A DNA stretch of 5,565 nt, from positions 1 to 5,565 of the forward strand of contig JAUXFK010000191.1 of assembly GCA_030623035.1 (NCBI GenBank), read 5' to 3'. Shown piece by piece: positions 5,358 to 5,565 of this stretch (the stretch's first letter is position 1; the number at the start of each line of letters is the position of its first letter). A program made the position numbers and the translations under genes. This DNA is from Deltaproteobacteria bacterium (lineage in GTDB: Bacteria; Desulfobacterota; UBA8473). The notes under the pieces were generated by a model. It made no database searches and had not been told where the DNA came from. It saw nothing but the letters and a program-made list of their open reading frames with translations.

Positions 5358-5565
5358 GTAAGAGTTTAGCTTTTTGAAAAGAGTTGCAAGGAGCGGTGGT
5401 CAAATTTTAATCCGTGTAAAACTCGCATCCAAGTGAGCATAAAGAAAAAACAGTATATCACTATTCAATTCAGTAGTTCCATTATTAACTATTTCAGATA
5501 TTAAATCTGAGGTTATCCCCTGTTCTTTCTTAACGCTCACTAAGACGCTCAAACAACTACACGCA
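5358..5565. repeat. Inverted-repeat element, copy 2, cut by window end
   Basis: It begins with GTAAGAGTTTAGC and GCGGTGGTCAAATTTTAA (5393-5410, identical to 1125-1142). The left arm, 5401-5453, and the right part, 5517-5565, are imperfect reverse complements: GTGAGC-ATAAAGAAAAAACAG against GTGAGCGTTAAGAAAGAACAG. The right part also matches copy 1 (1143-1189) in inverted orientation, including an exact 18-mer. Between the arms is an AT-rich 60-bp spacer with a small palindrome, TCAGAT-ATTAA-ATCTGA (5494-5510). The closing end, expected to read like CGGGTTAAAATTTG, would fall just past the window. There is no open frame inside. Confidence 0.6.

Noticed and set aside
5177..5403. Small open frames on either strand in 5177-5403
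   Set aside because: They run through the 10-bp-period repeat, lack ribosome binding sites and contain no protein-like pattern in those parts.

Overview
The window looks like a bacterial chromosome segment of moderate to low GC. The coding genes are ordinary, but the spacers between them are unusually rich in dispersed repeats. A sulfide-dependent THI4-type thiazole synthase, a didermic envelope gene pair and the style of the spacer repeats point to an anaerobic or microaerophilic diderm, for example Planctomycetota of the Brocadiales type, Nitrospirota or Desulfobacterota. This placement is inference: there is no rRNA or marker gene in the window.

Layout. Positions 1-249 are a leader holding an 8-bp-period repeat and a 14-bp direct repeat, followed by a strong ribosome binding site. 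Positions 250-1041 (+) encode the thiazole synthase. Positions 1042-1312 are a convergent spacer with an inverted-repeat element. Positions 1313-3558 (-) are a two-gene operon: a LolA-like lipoprotein-sorting protein (GTG start at 3558) and, overlapping it by 4 nt, a DUF1302-like outer-membrane beta-barrel protein. In related operons such a pair serves an MMPL/RND exporter, which is not present here. Positions 3592-3652 hold a bulged hairpin that resembles a degraded integron attC site. Positions 3658-4323 (-) are a very AT-rich 221-residue reading frame interrupted by one in-frame TAG at codon 46. It carries an R-x5-H motif like that of HEPN proteins and reads as a horizontally acquired, recently broken gene. 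Positions 4324-4799 have no gene, only hairpins and a dispersed palindromic repeat. Positions 4800-4979 (-) encode a 59-residue conserved small protein of unknown function. Upstream of it is a coding-like remnant (to 5255), then a 10-bp-period repeat and a second, larger copy of the inverted-repeat element, cut off by the window end.

The genes do not form one pathway: thiazole synthesis, an envelope transport module and small accessory genes lie side by side. The most noteworthy things are (1) the amber-interrupted HEPN-like gene, which a simple open-frame scan shows only as an 82-residue tail, (2) its flanking hairpins, and (3) the repeat family present near 1089-1222 and 5358-5565, together with three different short-period repeats. 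I did not find a convincing new multi-gene system in the window.
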